From CAZPKH01 sp964587165 (GTDB taxonomy: Bacteria; Bacteroidota; Bacteroidia; Bacteroidales; Muribaculaceae): a stretch of DNA of 20,684 nucleotides. Below the pieces are notes generated by a model. It saw only the letters and a list, made by a program, of their open reading frames with translations, had not been told where the DNA came from and searched no databases. Where the stretch lies: contig CAZPKH010000032.1 in the NCBI GenBank assembly GCA_964587165.1, forward strand, positions 1 through 20,684, given 5' to 3'. Both the position numbers and the translations under genes were made by a program. Of the stretch, positions 1 to 7,375 are shown piece by piece (position 1 is the stretch's first letter; each line of letters opens with the position of its first letter).

Positions 1-218
1 TATTCCTCTTCGTTGAAGAAGAAGTCTTCTTTGGAGGGGTAGTCGGGCCAGAGGTCTTCGATACATTCGTAGGTTTCGCCTTCGTCTTCGATCTCCTGGA
101 GGTTTTCGATTACTTCGAGGGGGGCGCCTGAGCGCATGGCGTAGTCGATGAGCTCTTCTTTGGTGGCGGGCCAGGGTGCGTCCTCAAGTTTTGATGCCAG
201 TTCAAGTGTCCAATACAT
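1..218 (-). CDS. DUF2795-type small protein, 3' end at window edge
   Basis: The minus-strand frame opens with ATG at 218 and stays open to the window edge, giving 72 codons plus two bases (TA). It begins MYWTLELASKLEDAPWPATK and has the pattern of the short acidic DUF2795 proteins of Bacteroidota: a tryptophan and proline-rich start, a helix ELIDYAMRSGAPLEVIENL, and an acidic tail ending EDFFFNEEE. Relatives are about 73-75 residues long, so nearly the whole gene is present; the final TA could be Tyr or part of the stop. No signal peptide or membrane segment is seen. The function of the family is unknown to me. It lies 76 bp downstream of the adenosyltransferase on the same strand, and no clear TAnnTTTG element is seen between them, so cotranscription is possible. 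I am confident that it is a gene and less sure of the family name. Confidence 0.75.
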   Translation of the reverse strand, partial: MYWTLELASKLEDAPWPATKEELIDYAMRSGAPLEVIENLQEIEDEGETYECIEDLWPDYPSKEDFFFNEEE

Positions 219-294
219 GGGTTATCTTTTTTTATGTTTCGTTTCTATGTATGCAGATAAGGTGCGGTATATATTTAACTGCCGCAGGCTGCAT

Positions 295-843
295 TTATTG
301 TTTGGTCCACGCTACTTCGGGCACTTCGGCGGTGATATTGAGGTAGCGGGCGTAGACGAACAGCATGTCGCTGAGGCGGTTGATGTAGCGGAGTATGTCG
401 GGATGAACCGGCTCTGTGCGTGTGAGGGCAACTATCCGGCGTTCGCACCGGCGGCATACTGTGCGGGCTGTGTGGGCTACGGTGGCTGCGGTGCATCCTG
501 CCGGCAGGATGAATGTGCGCAGCGGCGGAACGAGTGTGTCGAGTCGGTCGATCTCGGCTTCGATGGCTTCAATGGTGCCGGGAGCGAGGGGTGATTCCTC
601 GGGCGAAGGGGAGGTGGCGAGATATGCTCCGATGTCGAACATCCGACTCTGTATCTGTGTGATGAGTGCCGCGGTGTCGGGATCGGGGTCGGACACTGAT
701 GCCAGAAGGCCTAACAGTGAGTTGAGCTCGTCGACGGTGCCGTAGGCTTCGAGACGCGCATCGTCTTTGCCGACACGGGCACCACCGACTAATGCGGTGG
801 TGCCTGTGTCGCCTGTGCGGGTATAGAGTGGTGATTTTTTCAT
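295..843 (-). CDS. PduO-type cob(I)yrinic acid a,c-diamide adenosyltransferase
   Basis: The 182-residue protein should transfer the adenosyl group of ATP to cob(I)alamin or cob(I)inamide, making coenzyme B12 in the cytoplasm. The PduO/MMAB signature is clear: the N-terminal ATP-binding stretch YTRTGDTGTTALVGG (about residues 7-21), YGTVDELNS (about 34-42), and a C-terminal helix with RRCERRIVALTR, whose Arg/Glu residues match the R-x-x-E-R motif of the family. Length fits the usual 180-200 residues. There is no targeting peptide. Its ATG at 843-841 overlaps the mscL stop as ATGA, so translation is probably coupled to mscL, although no functional link between a channel and B12 activation is evident. 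Many Bacteroidales use B12 for methylmalonyl-CoA mutase, whose cofactor this enzyme would supply. The family call is strong. Confidence 0.93.
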   Translation of the reverse strand: MKKSPLYTRTGDTGTTALVGGARVGKDDARLEAYGTVDELNSLLGLLASVSDPDPDTAALITQIQSRMFDIGAYLATSPSPEESPLAPGTIEAIEAEIDRLDTLVPPLRTFILPAGCTAATVAHTARTVCRRCERRIVALTRTEPVHPDILRYINRLSDMLFVYARYLNITAEVPEVAWTKQ

Positions 844-1253
844 TTGGCGTTGTTGCCAGCGGCGGCTTGTTTCTGCAGCAGGTCGCGTATCTGAGTGAGG
901 AGTACTTCTTCTTTTGTGGGTTCGGGAGCGGCTTCGGGTTCGGGAGCGGCTTCTTCTTTCTTCTTGAATTTCATGATGACGCGCAGTGCTACGAAGATTG
1001 AGAAGGCTACGATGAGGAAGTCGACGATGTTCTGTATGAACATACCGTAGTTGATGGTGGCGTCGTTCATGACATACGACATTTTCTTGAAGTCGACCCC
1101 GCCTGTGGCCATACCGACAACGGGCATGATTACGTCGTCGACGAGTGAGCTGACGATTTTACCGAAAGCTCCGCCGATGATTACGCCGACTGCCATGTCG
1201 ATGATGTTGCCTTTCATGGCAAATTCCTTAAAGTCGCTGATGAATTTTCCCAT
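840..1253 (-). CDS. mscL: Large-conductance mechanosensitive channel MscL
   Basis: This 137-residue protein should form a homopentameric inner-membrane channel that opens under membrane tension and releases solutes during hypo-osmotic shock. The N-terminal amphipathic helix MGKFISDFKEFAMKGNIIDM leads into TM1 with the family core AVGVIIGGAFGKIVSSLVDDVIMP (seen as two adjoining parts). TM2 is about residues 70-95 (IQNIVDFLIVAFSIFVALRV), followed by the basic cluster KFKKKEE. The linker to the C-terminal helix holds an exact six-residue tandem repeat, EAAPEPEAAPEP. The last part (EEVLLTQIRDLLQKQ) is the cytoplasmic helix. Length is normal for MscL. The stop overlaps the next gene by ATGA. Upstream there is only a weak promoter candidate (minus-strand TTCATTTG at 1376-1383). 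The call is very secure. Confidence 0.97.
   Translation of the reverse strand: MGKFISDFKEFAMKGNIIDMAVGVIIGGAFGKIVSSLVDDVIMPVVGMATGGVDFKKMSYVMNDATINYGMFIQNIVDFLIVAFSIFVALRVIMKFKKKEEAAPEPEAAPEPTKEEVLLTQIRDLLQKQAAAGNNAK
918..953 (-). repeat. Two perfect 18-bp tandem copies inside mscL
   Basis: Bases 918-935 and 936-953 are identical (plus-strand unit GGGTTCGGGAGCGGCTTC). In the mscL frame each copy encodes Glu-Ala-Ala-Pro-Glu-Pro, so the repeat adds or removes six residues without changing frame. It lies in the linker between TM2 and the C-terminal helix. Confidence 0.95.
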
Positions 1254-1403
1254 AGTCTTGTTATTTTAGTTTTGTTGTTGATTTTTGATGATCGATTTTT
1301 GATGCGTCGTGGGGCGCGTGTGCGACGGCTGTCGTTCCGTCTATACTATAACGCTTAATGTTGTTCGATTGTTTGCAAATGAAAAAGAATCTTTTGCGTG
1401 AGT

Positions 1404-1449
1404 AGATAAATACGACCGGGGGAGCTGCGATGGGCAGCTCTCCCGGTCG
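1404..1449 (-). terminator. Rho-independent terminator after the aldolase gene
   Basis: Bases 1413-1428 pair with 1434-1449 to give a 16-bp GC-rich stem with one G-T wobble and a 5-base loop (1429-1433). On the minus strand the stem is followed by TATTTATCT, a moderately T-rich tail. It begins 26 bp past the aldolase stop and separates that gene from mscL. Confidence 0.8.
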
Positions 1450-1475
1450 GGAAGGGTTTATGAGGTGGTGCGGGG

Positions 1476-2474
1476 TTATTCGGCTTTGCCGTTTGAGCCG
1501 AGCACGTTCTCGATTTTGTGTTTGTAGAGTTTGGTCATTTCGTCGCGGGCGGGGCCGAGGTATTTGCGGGGGTCGAATTCGCCGGGTTTCTCGTTGAATA
1601 CTTTGCGGATGGCGGCGGTCATGGCCAGACGGGAGTCGGAGTCGATGTTGATTTTGCAAACGGCGCTCTTGGCGGCTTTGCGGAGCTGCTCTTCGGGGAT
1701 ACCGATTGCATCGGGGAGCTTGCCACCGTTGGCGTTGATTATCTCAACATACTCCTGAGGTACGGATGATGAGCCGTGGAGCACGATGGGGAAGCCGGGG
1801 AGTTTCTCCATTACGGCGTCGAGCACGTCGAATGCCAGCGGCGGGGGCACGAGGCGGCCGTTCTCGTCGCGGGTGCACTGCTCGGGAGTGAATTTGTAAG
1901 CGCCGTGGCTTGTACCGATCGAGATGGCGAGCGAGTCGCAGCCGGTGCGGGTTGCGAAGTCGATAACTTCTTCGGGGTCGGTGTAGGTGTGGTGGTCGGA
2001 GGATACCTCGTCCTCTACGCCGGCGAGCACGCCGAGTTCGCCTTCTACGGTCACGTCATACTGATGTGCGTAGTCGACTACTTTTTTGGTAAGGGCTACG
2101 TTCTCTTCGTAGGGGAGGTGTGAGCCGTCGATCATCACGGATGAGAAGCCGTTGTCGATACAGTCTTTGCAGAGCTCGAAGCTGTCGCCGTGGTCGAGAT
2201 GGAGCACGATCTGGGGATGCTCCCAGCCGAGCTCTTTAGCGTATGCTACGGCACCCTGAGCCATGTAACGCAGGAGGGTGGGGTTGGCATAGTTGCGGGC
2301 GCCTTTCGATACCTGAAGGATGACGGGCGAGCGATCTTCGGCAGCGGCCTTGATGATGGCCTGGAGCTGCTCCATGTTGTTGAAATTGAACGCGGGGATT
2401 GCATAGCCGCCTTTGATGGCTTTGGCAAACATCTCACGGGTGTTTACGAGGCCTAAGTCTTTGTAGCTTACCAT
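1476..2474 (-). CDS. fba: Class II fructose-1,6-bisphosphate aldolase
   Basis: The 332-residue cytoplasmic enzyme should cleave fructose-1,6-bisphosphate to glyceraldehyde-3-phosphate and dihydroxyacetone phosphate in glycolysis, and run in reverse in gluconeogenesis. It carries the class II metal site: HLDHGDSFELCKDCIDNGF (residues about 92-110, with catalytic Asp94 and zinc ligand His95), VEGELG (about 143-148, metal-binding Glu), SIGTSHGAYKF with a second histidine ligand, and VLHGSSSVP with the third. The phosphate-binding Gly/Ser segments follow. Length matches the short class II form common in Bacteroidales. The start at 2474 lies about 52 bases downstream of a TAAATTTG -7 element. It is a single-gene transcription unit between that promoter and the hairpin at 1413-1449. 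The call is very secure. Confidence 0.96.
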   Translation of the reverse strand: MVSYKDLGLVNTREMFAKAIKGGYAIPAFNFNNMEQLQAIIKAAAEDRSPVILQVSKGARNYANPTLLRYMAQGAVAYAKELGWEHPQIVLHLDHGDSFELCKDCIDNGFSSVMIDGSHLPYEENVALTKKVVDYAHQYDVTVEGELGVLAGVEDEVSSDHHTYTDPEEVIDFATRTGCDSLAISIGTSHGAYKFTPEQCTRDENGRLVPPPLAFDVLDAVMEKLPGFPIVLHGSSSVPQEYVEIINANGGKLPDAIGIPEEQLRKAAKSAVCKINIDSDSRLAMTAAIRKVFNEKPGEFDPRKYLGPARDEMTKLYKHKIENVLGSNGKAE

Positions 2475-2526
2475 ATTGGAGTTATATTATATATAGTTAA
2501 GATTTTATTTTACGCTATTAGCACTG

Positions 2527-2534
2527 CAAATTTA
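2527..2534 (-). promoter_or_regulatory. Bacteroidota -7 element for the aldolase gene
   Basis: On the minus strand this reads TAAATTTG, an exact match to TAnnTTTG, about 52 bases before the aldolase ATG. No TTTG -33 box is found 19-21 bases upstream, so the call rests on the -7 element and its position. Confidence 0.6.
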
Positions 2535-2578
2535 CGCATTTTTGCTGATATTCTGCGCCGTTTTTGAGTAATATTGTG

Positions 2579-3427
2579 TCAGTTGAATTTCTTACGACGG
2601 AATATGAAGTTGTGGCCGAGGTATTTGTCGCGCACCACGGGGTTCTCCGAGAGGTCTTCGCTTGTGCCCTGAAAGAGTATCTTGCCTTCGAAGAGGAGGT
2701 ATGCGCGGTCGGTGATGGATAGTGTCTCGGGGGCGTTGTGGTCGGTGATGAGTATACCGATATCTTTCTCTCTGAGGCGGTAGACTACGGACTGGATCTC
2801 CTCGACGGCAATAGGGTCGACCCCGGCAAACGGCTCGTCGAGCATTATGAATTTCGGGCTGATGGCCAGACAGCGCGCTATCTCGGTGCGCCGGCGCTCG
2901 CCGCCGGAGAGGCGGTCGCCGAGGTTGCGGCGCACTTTCTGGAGGTTGAAGTCTTCGATCAGCTCTTCGAGTTTCTGTTTCTGATATTCGGGGGTGGTGT
3001 GGGTGAGCTCGAGTACGGAGCGGATGTTGTCCTCGACGGTCATTTTGCGGAATACGGATGCTTCCTGTGCGAGGTAGCCGATGCCGGCCTGAGCGCGCTT
3101 GTACACGGGGTATTTCGTTATGTCGAGGTCGTTGAGGAATATGCGTCCTTCGTTTGGCACGACCAGTCCGGTGGTCATATAGAACGTGGTGGTCTTGCCG
3201 GCTCCGTTAGGGCCGAGGAGCCCGACTATCTCGCCCTGACGGACGTTGATCGACACATGGTTGACGACGGTGCGCTGGCGATACCGCTTCACGAGGTTGT
3301 CGGTGCGGAGCACCATGCGGGGTGTGCCGTCGGCATTCAGCCCGTTGTCAGGGCTGCCGTCGGGTTGTTGGGGCTCGATGATTATCTCTTCCGGAAGTGG
3401 TTGCTGCGGCATGGGTGTCGGGGTCAT
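2579..3427 (-). CDS. lptB: LPS export ABC transporter ATP-binding protein LptB
   Basis: The 282-residue ATPase should power extraction of lipopolysaccharide from the inner membrane together with LptF/LptG, which are not in this window. Motifs in order are Walker A GPNGAGKT (residues 72-79), the LptB-typical YLAQEASVFRKMTVEDN around the Q-loop (119-134), signature LSGGERRR (173-180), Walker B FIMLDEPFAGVD (193-204), and H-loop TDHNAPET with His230. The pattern LAQEASVFRKMTVEDNI is characteristic of LptB rather than of branched-chain amino acid ATPases. The first 37 residues are an extra Pro/Gln/Glu-rich, low-complexity leader before MVLRTDNLVKRY, where the usual domain begins. I kept the long start because its ATG at 3427 overlaps the udk stop as ATGA, a coupling arrangement. 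A start at residue 38 remains possible. Confidence 0.93.
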   Translation of the reverse strand: MTPTPMPQQPLPEEIIIEPQQPDGSPDNGLNADGTPRMVLRTDNLVKRYRQRTVVNHVSINVRQGEIVGLLGPNGAGKTTTFYMTTGLVVPNEGRIFLNDLDITKYPVYKRAQAGIGYLAQEASVFRKMTVEDNIRSVLELTHTTPEYQKQKLEELIEDFNLQKVRRNLGDRLSGGERRRTEIARCLAISPKFIMLDEPFAGVDPIAVEEIQSVVYRLREKDIGILITDHNAPETLSITDRAYLLFEGKILFQGTSEDLSENPVVRDKYLGHNFIFRRKKFN

Positions 3428-4044
3428 TTGCTCGCGGGGGTGAGGCGCGATTTGATGTAGTCGGTGAGCAGGTTTATTGCCACGATGTTGTTGCCTCCCT
3501 GAGGCACGATAAGATCGGCGAAACGTTTTGAGGGGGCTATGTACATCTCGTGCATGGGCTTGAGCACCTCCTGATAGCGGTCGATCACCATCTGGGGCGT
3601 GCGTCCTCGCTCGATGCAGTCGCGGGAGATGACGCGGATGAGGCGGTCGTCGTCGTCAGCGTCGACAAATACCTTGACATCCATCATCGAGCGCATGACC
3701 GGATCGTTGAGCACCAATATGCCTTCTACTATCACTACTTCGCGCGGCTCGACATGTACTGTCTCGGGCTGCCGTGTGCATGTCAGGTAGGAGTAGGTGG
3801 GCATTTCTATGGCGTTGCCTTTGCGCAGCTCGCGGATCTGGTCGGCGAGGAGTGTCCACTCGATAGCGGCCGGCTCGTCGAAGTTGATTTTGGAGCGTAA
3901 CTCTACAGGCACATGGCTTGAGTCTTTGTAGTAAGAGTCCTGTGGTATTACTGCAACTTCGCCGGGGGGGAGGGCGGATATTATTTTGTTGACAACAGTA
4001 GTTTTGCCAGAGCCGGTGCCACCGGCGATACCGATTACGAGCAT
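3424..4044 (-). CDS. udk: Uridine kinase
   Basis: The 206-residue cytoplasmic P-loop kinase should phosphorylate uridine and cytidine to UMP and CMP in pyrimidine salvage. It opens MLVIGIAGGTGSGKTTVVNK with Walker A GGTGSGKT at residues 8-15. It then has IPQDSYYKD (nucleoside-site Asp/Tyr), the NFDEPAAIEWTLL segment of the family, MPTYSYLTCTR, IVEGILVLNDP (Walker B region), and the lid VISRDCIERGRTP with its arginines. The frame is open further upstream to an ATG at 4089, but a TATATTTG -7 element lies at 4067-4074. The start at 4044 is therefore the only one downstream of the likely transcription start, and it gives the normal family length. The stop overlaps lptB by ATGA, so the two form an operon with coupled translation. 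Confidence 0.95.
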   Translation of the reverse strand: MLVIGIAGGTGSGKTTVVNKIISALPPGEVAVIPQDSYYKDSSHVPVELRSKINFDEPAAIEWTLLADQIRELRKGNAIEMPTYSYLTCTRQPETVHVEPREVVIVEGILVLNDPVMRSMMDVKVFVDADDDDRLIRVISRDCIERGRTPQMVIDRYQEVLKPMHEMYIAPSKRFADLIVPQGGNNIVAINLLTDYIKSRLTPASK

Positions 4045-4066
4045 AGTGCTGGGTTGATTATTTTTG

Positions 4067-4074
4067 CAAATATA
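4067..4074 (-). promoter_or_regulatory. Bacteroidota -7 element for udk-lptB
   Basis: The minus strand reads TATATTTG, matching TAnnTTTG, 22 bases before the udk ATG at 4044. It decides the udk start. No convincing -33 box is seen. Confidence 0.6.
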
Positions 4075-4119
4075 CAAATATTTGGCCAACCGTCGGCGTG
4101 GTGGTGAAATTTTTTGGGC

Positions 4120-5343
4120 CTATTCGTAGCGTATCGCTTCGATGGGATCGAGATTGGCGGCTTTGCGGGCGGGGAAGTAGCCGAACACTACTCCGATAAA
4201 CGTACATACGGCAAATGACACTATGATCGACCACAGCGGTATAGAGGCGGGCATACCGAAGTTGCTCACCAGCAGTGTGCCGAGCCATCCGACGGTCACT
4301 CCGAGCACACCGCCCGAGAGGCTTATGATGATGGATTCGATCAGAAACTGATTGCTTATGTCGAATCCGCGGGCTCCGACGGCCATGCGCAGGCCTATCT
4401 CGCGGGTGCGTTCGGTCACCGAAACGAGCATGATGTTCATGATGCCTATACCGGCCACAAGCAGTGAGAATCCGGCGGCCACTACGAGTATTATGGTTAT
4501 GGTGTCCATGGTCGACGACATGGTGTCCATCATCTCCTGCTGCGAGCGTATGGTGAAGTCGTCGGAATCGCCCGATGTGTCGTTGATCTTGTGGGTGTCG
4601 CGCAGTATCGATGTGAGCTCTTCGATGGCCTGGTCGCTCACCTCTTCGCTTTGTGCCGAGGCATTGATGGTCTGAAACCATGTCTGTGCCAGCAGTCGTT
4701 TCATCACTGTGGTGTAAGGGGCGAGGATGAGATTGTCCTGATCCATACCCCAGGAGTTGTACCCCTTGGATTTGAGTGTGCCTATGATCTGGAACGGGGT
4801 CGACTTGAAGCGTATCACCTTGCCTATGGGGTTGACGCCCTCGCCGAAAAGCTCGTCGGCTACGGTTTTGCCCACAAGACACACCTTGGCCGAGCGGCGC
4901 ACATCTTCGTCGGTGAACATTGAGCCGTCCTCCACTTCCCACAGACGGATGTCGAGGTAGTCGGGGCTCTCGCCGTAGACGGTGGTATTGGTGTTTTTGG
5001 CACCGTTGATAGCCTGACCCGAGGCCGTGACTTCGGGCGATACGCGGTTTATGAAATGCATACCTTCGAGTATGGCTTCATAGTCGGCCTGCTTAAGGGT
5101 CTGCATGGCCGACGGGTCCTGACGCACACCTCCCATCATGTCGGCACCGGGGCGCACCATTATCACGTTGGTGCCCATCTTCTGTATGTCGGCCTTGATG
5201 CTCTGCTTCGATCCCTGGCCTATGGCCATCATAATGATGACGGCAGCTACACCGATGATGATGCCGAGCATCGACAGGAAAGAGCGGAATTTATTGTTGG
5301 CTATAGCCCGGAAGGCTATTTTCAGCAGTATAAGGAAATTCAT
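4120..5343 (-). CDS. MacB-like ABC transporter permease (FtsX family)
   Basis: The 407-residue inner-membrane protein should be the permease of the MacAB-TolC-like exporter encoded by the three genes upstream. An N-terminal amphipathic stretch (ILLKIAFRAIANNKFRSFLS) precedes TM1 (about 22-45, MLGIIIGVAAVIIMMAIGQG), the classic MacB start. A periplasmic MacB_PCD domain of about 240 residues follows. Three further TM segments come near residues 285-310, 335-362 and 370-395, with the FtsX motif VTERTREIGLRMAVGA between the first two. The protein ends NLDPIEAIRYE, the typical MacB-family C-terminus. ATPase and permease are separate proteins, unlike E. coli MacB where they are fused. It starts 26 bp after the ATPase stop. 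No terminator hairpin is seen after its stop, so read-through into udk is possible. Substrate unknown. Confidence 0.93.
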   Translation of the reverse strand: MNFLILLKIAFRAIANNKFRSFLSMLGIIIGVAAVIIMMAIGQGSKQSIKADIQKMGTNVIMVRPGADMMGGVRQDPSAMQTLKQADYEAILEGMHFINRVSPEVTASGQAINGAKNTNTTVYGESPDYLDIRLWEVEDGSMFTDEDVRRSAKVCLVGKTVADELFGEGVNPIGKVIRFKSTPFQIIGTLKSKGYNSWGMDQDNLILAPYTTVMKRLLAQTWFQTINASAQSEEVSDQAIEELTSILRDTHKINDTSGDSDDFTIRSQQEMMDTMSSTMDTITIILVVAAGFSLLVAGIGIMNIMLVSVTERTREIGLRMAVGARGFDISNQFLIESIIISLSGGVLGVTVGWLGTLLVSNFGMPASIPLWSIIVSFAVCTFIGVVFGYFPARKAANLDPIEAIRYE

Positions 5344-5369
5344 GAATAATACTTTTTTTGGGACGGGCT

Positions 5370-6167
5370 CTAATTATCGCCCGCGGCCTCCTCCATGAGC
5401 GAGTCCTCGAACGCCTCCTCGGCCGGGAGGTTGTCGAGCGCCTCGCGGGCCGACAGGATGTTGTCGTTGTATTTGTCGTCGACGATGCGGCCGTCGCGCA
5501 GGAATATGTTGCGCGAGGAGTATCGTGCAATATCGGGGTTGTGTGTCACGAATATTATCGTACGCCCCTGTGCGTAGAGCTTCTGGAAGAGGACGAGCAT
5601 CTCAAACGAGGTGTGGGTATCGAGATTGCCGGTAGCCTCATCGGCCAGTATCACCGCCGGATTGTTTACCAGAGCTCTGGCGATGGCCACACGCTGCATC
5701 TGTCCGCCCGACATCTGATTGCTCTTATGCTCCAGACGGTTGCCGAGCCCCACCTCCTTTAGCACGGTTATAGCCGCCTCACGCCGCTGCCGGGCGGAGT
5801 ATTCGGAGTTGTACATCAGCGGCAGCTCTACGTTTTCGATCGCCGTGGTCTTGGGCAGAAGGTTGTAGTTTTGAAACACAAACCCTATCTTGCGGTTGCG
5901 CAGGCGTGCACGCTGGTTCTTCGACATCTTGCGCACGGCCACACCGTCGAGTATATATTCGCCCGACGAGGGGGTGTCAAGACACCCTAATTGGTTGAGA
6001 AGTGTGGATTTACCCGAACCGGAGGTACCCATGATGGTGACAAATTCGCCCTGACGCACCGCAAACGACACTCCGCGGAGTGCATATACCACTTCGTCGC
6101 CTACCTTGAACTTGCGCTTGACGTTGCGCAGCTCGATCACTATTTTGGCATTTTCGTCGATTGCCAT
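5370..6167 (-). CDS. MacB/LolD-like ABC transporter ATPase
   Basis: The 265-residue cytoplasmic ATPase should drive the permease encoded directly downstream. Motifs are Walker A GTSGSGKS (residues 47-54), Q-loop VFQNYNLLP (97-105), signature MSGGQMQR (152-159), Walker B VILADEATGNLD (172-183) and H-loop FVTHN. The sequence ALRGVSFAVRQGEFVTIMG and the NLLPKTTAIENVELPLMY segment are typical of the MacB/LolD subclass. After the ABC fold comes an acidic tail of about 30 residues rich in Glu, Ala and Asp, which I cannot assign a role. Its ATG lies three bases after the adaptor stop, so the pair is tightly coupled. Membrane association would be through the permease; no TM segments are present. Confidence 0.94.
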   Translation of the reverse strand: MAIDENAKIVIELRNVKRKFKVGDEVVYALRGVSFAVRQGEFVTIMGTSGSGKSTLLNQLGCLDTPSSGEYILDGVAVRKMSKNQRARLRNRKIGFVFQNYNLLPKTTAIENVELPLMYNSEYSARQRREAAITVLKEVGLGNRLEHKSNQMSGGQMQRVAIARALVNNPAVILADEATGNLDTHTSFEMLVLFQKLYAQGRTIIFVTHNPDIARYSSRNIFLRDGRIVDDKYNDNILSAREALDNLPAEEAFEDSLMEEAAGDN

Positions 6168-6170
6168 GGC

Positions 6171-7337
6171 TTATTTTTTGTTTTTGCGTCCGGGAGGGCC
6201 TGGCATGAACGGGTTTTTATCACCCCCTTCGCCGCCATCGGCCGGACCGCCTTTCAGCTGAGCCCCTGTTATCACTTCGGTGCCGGCCGAGATGCCTGAG
6301 AGTATTTCGGTGAAGTTTGCTCCCGAGGTGCCTACAGTCACGCCGACCGGAGTGATTCGGTTGCCTTTGAGCACCCACACATGATGTCCTTTTGCGTCCG
6401 GTGCCGGATGCACGATGGAGTCGCCTTTCGGAATCATAGATTCTTCGGGCATATATTTGAGTGCTTTTGTGGGCACGCACAGCACATTGGGGCGCTCAGA
6501 TGTATAGATCGTCACATTAGCCGTAAGGCCCGGTTTGAGCTTGAGGCTGGGATTTGGGGCGGAGATCACCACTTCGTAGGTCACCACATTTGAAGTCGTA
6601 GTGGCTTCCTGTCGTACCTGCGTGACGGTGCCCTCAAAAATATCGTCGGGATATGCATCTACCGTGAACGTGACATGCTGCCCCTGCGACACACCGCCTA
6701 TATCGGCTTCGTCGACATCGGCTATCACGCGCATATCGGTGAGGTCTTGTGCGAGTACGAAGAGGGTAGGGGTGGTCATCGCCGAAGCCACTGTCTGTCC
6801 CTCTTCCACCTCCTTGCTCAGCACCACGCCATCGATAGGAGCGGTGATTGTGGCATACCCTAAGTTGGTCTGAGCTTTGGCTACGTTCTGACGCGCTATA
6901 TCGACCTGCTGCACGGCCTGCTGATAGCTGAGTCGAGCCTGCTCGAAGTCGACGGCTGCTATCAGGCCTTTGTCGTAGAGGGTTTTGAGGCGTTCGTAAT
7001 TAGCCTTCTGATAGTCGAGCGAGCTTTGCGCCGATGCGAGATTGCTCTGGGCGTTCGAGAGCTCCGAGAGCAGATTGGTCTTGTCGAGCTCGGCTATCAC
7101 CTGGCCTTTCTTGACCACGGAATTGTAGTCTACATATATTTTGTCGATGATACCCGACACCTGAGTACCCACTTCTACCGATGTGACCGGTTCGATAGTG
7201 CCGGTGGCGGTGATGCTTGTCGATACATCCTGCATGGATGCCGGCTCGGTGATGAGCTCAAACTGAGGCTCTTTGCTGCAAGCAGTGGCCATGATTGCTA
7301 TTAAGCCTACTGCTGCTGTGTGGTATGTGAAGTTCAT
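6171..7337 (-). CDS. MacA-like periplasmic adaptor (HlyD family)
   Basis: The 388-residue adaptor should bridge the inner-membrane ABC permease and the TolC-like channel. The N-terminus (MNFTYHTAAVGLIAIMATAC) is a signal sequence with a plausible lipobox ATAC, so it is probably a lipoprotein anchored at Cys20. Domains in order are a barrel/lipoyl half (SVEVGTQVSGIIDKIYVDYN), a long coiled-coil hairpin (about residues 90-165, with repeated Gln/Ala/Leu heptads such as LSNAQSNLASAQSSLDYQK), the second lipoyl half (ATITAPIDGVVLSKEVEEGQ), then beta-barrel and membrane-proximal domains. The C-terminal tail is Gly/Pro/Lys-rich and ends GRKNKK. It lies between the channel and ATPase genes with gaps of 38 and 3 bases. 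Family call is firm; substrate is unknown. Confidence 0.94.
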   Translation of the reverse strand: MNFTYHTAAVGLIAIMATACSKEPQFELITEPASMQDVSTSITATGTIEPVTSVEVGTQVSGIIDKIYVDYNSVVKKGQVIAELDKTNLLSELSNAQSNLASAQSSLDYQKANYERLKTLYDKGLIAAVDFEQARLSYQQAVQQVDIARQNVAKAQTNLGYATITAPIDGVVLSKEVEEGQTVASAMTTPTLFVLAQDLTDMRVIADVDEADIGGVSQGQHVTFTVDAYPDDIFEGTVTQVRQEATTTSNVVTYEVVISAPNPSLKLKPGLTANVTIYTSERPNVLCVPTKALKYMPEESMIPKGDSIVHPAPDAKGHHVWVLKGNRITPVGVTVGTSGANFTEILSGISAGTEVITGAQLKGGPADGGEGGDKNPFMPGPPGRKNKK

Positions 7338-7375
7338 ATTCCGATGAATTGTATGCTTTGTGGTTTAGGGGCCGA

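Noticed and set aside
1376..1383. Minus-strand TTCATTTG as mscL promoter
   Set aside because: The conserved TA is not kept and there is no -33 box; too weak to list.
2738..3460. 240-codon plus-strand frame opposite lptB
   Set aside because: Antisense to a clear ABC ATPase with all motifs; no independent signals such as a promoter or signal peptide.
4045..4089. Longer udk start at 4089
   Set aside because: It would place the start upstream of a TATATTTG element and add 15 residues before the P-loop strand.
4058..4942. 294-codon minus-strand frame overlapping the MacB-like permease and the udk promoter
   Set aside because: It is out of frame with the permease, extremely Arg/His-rich and lacks any family pattern, while the permease frame matches MacB throughout.
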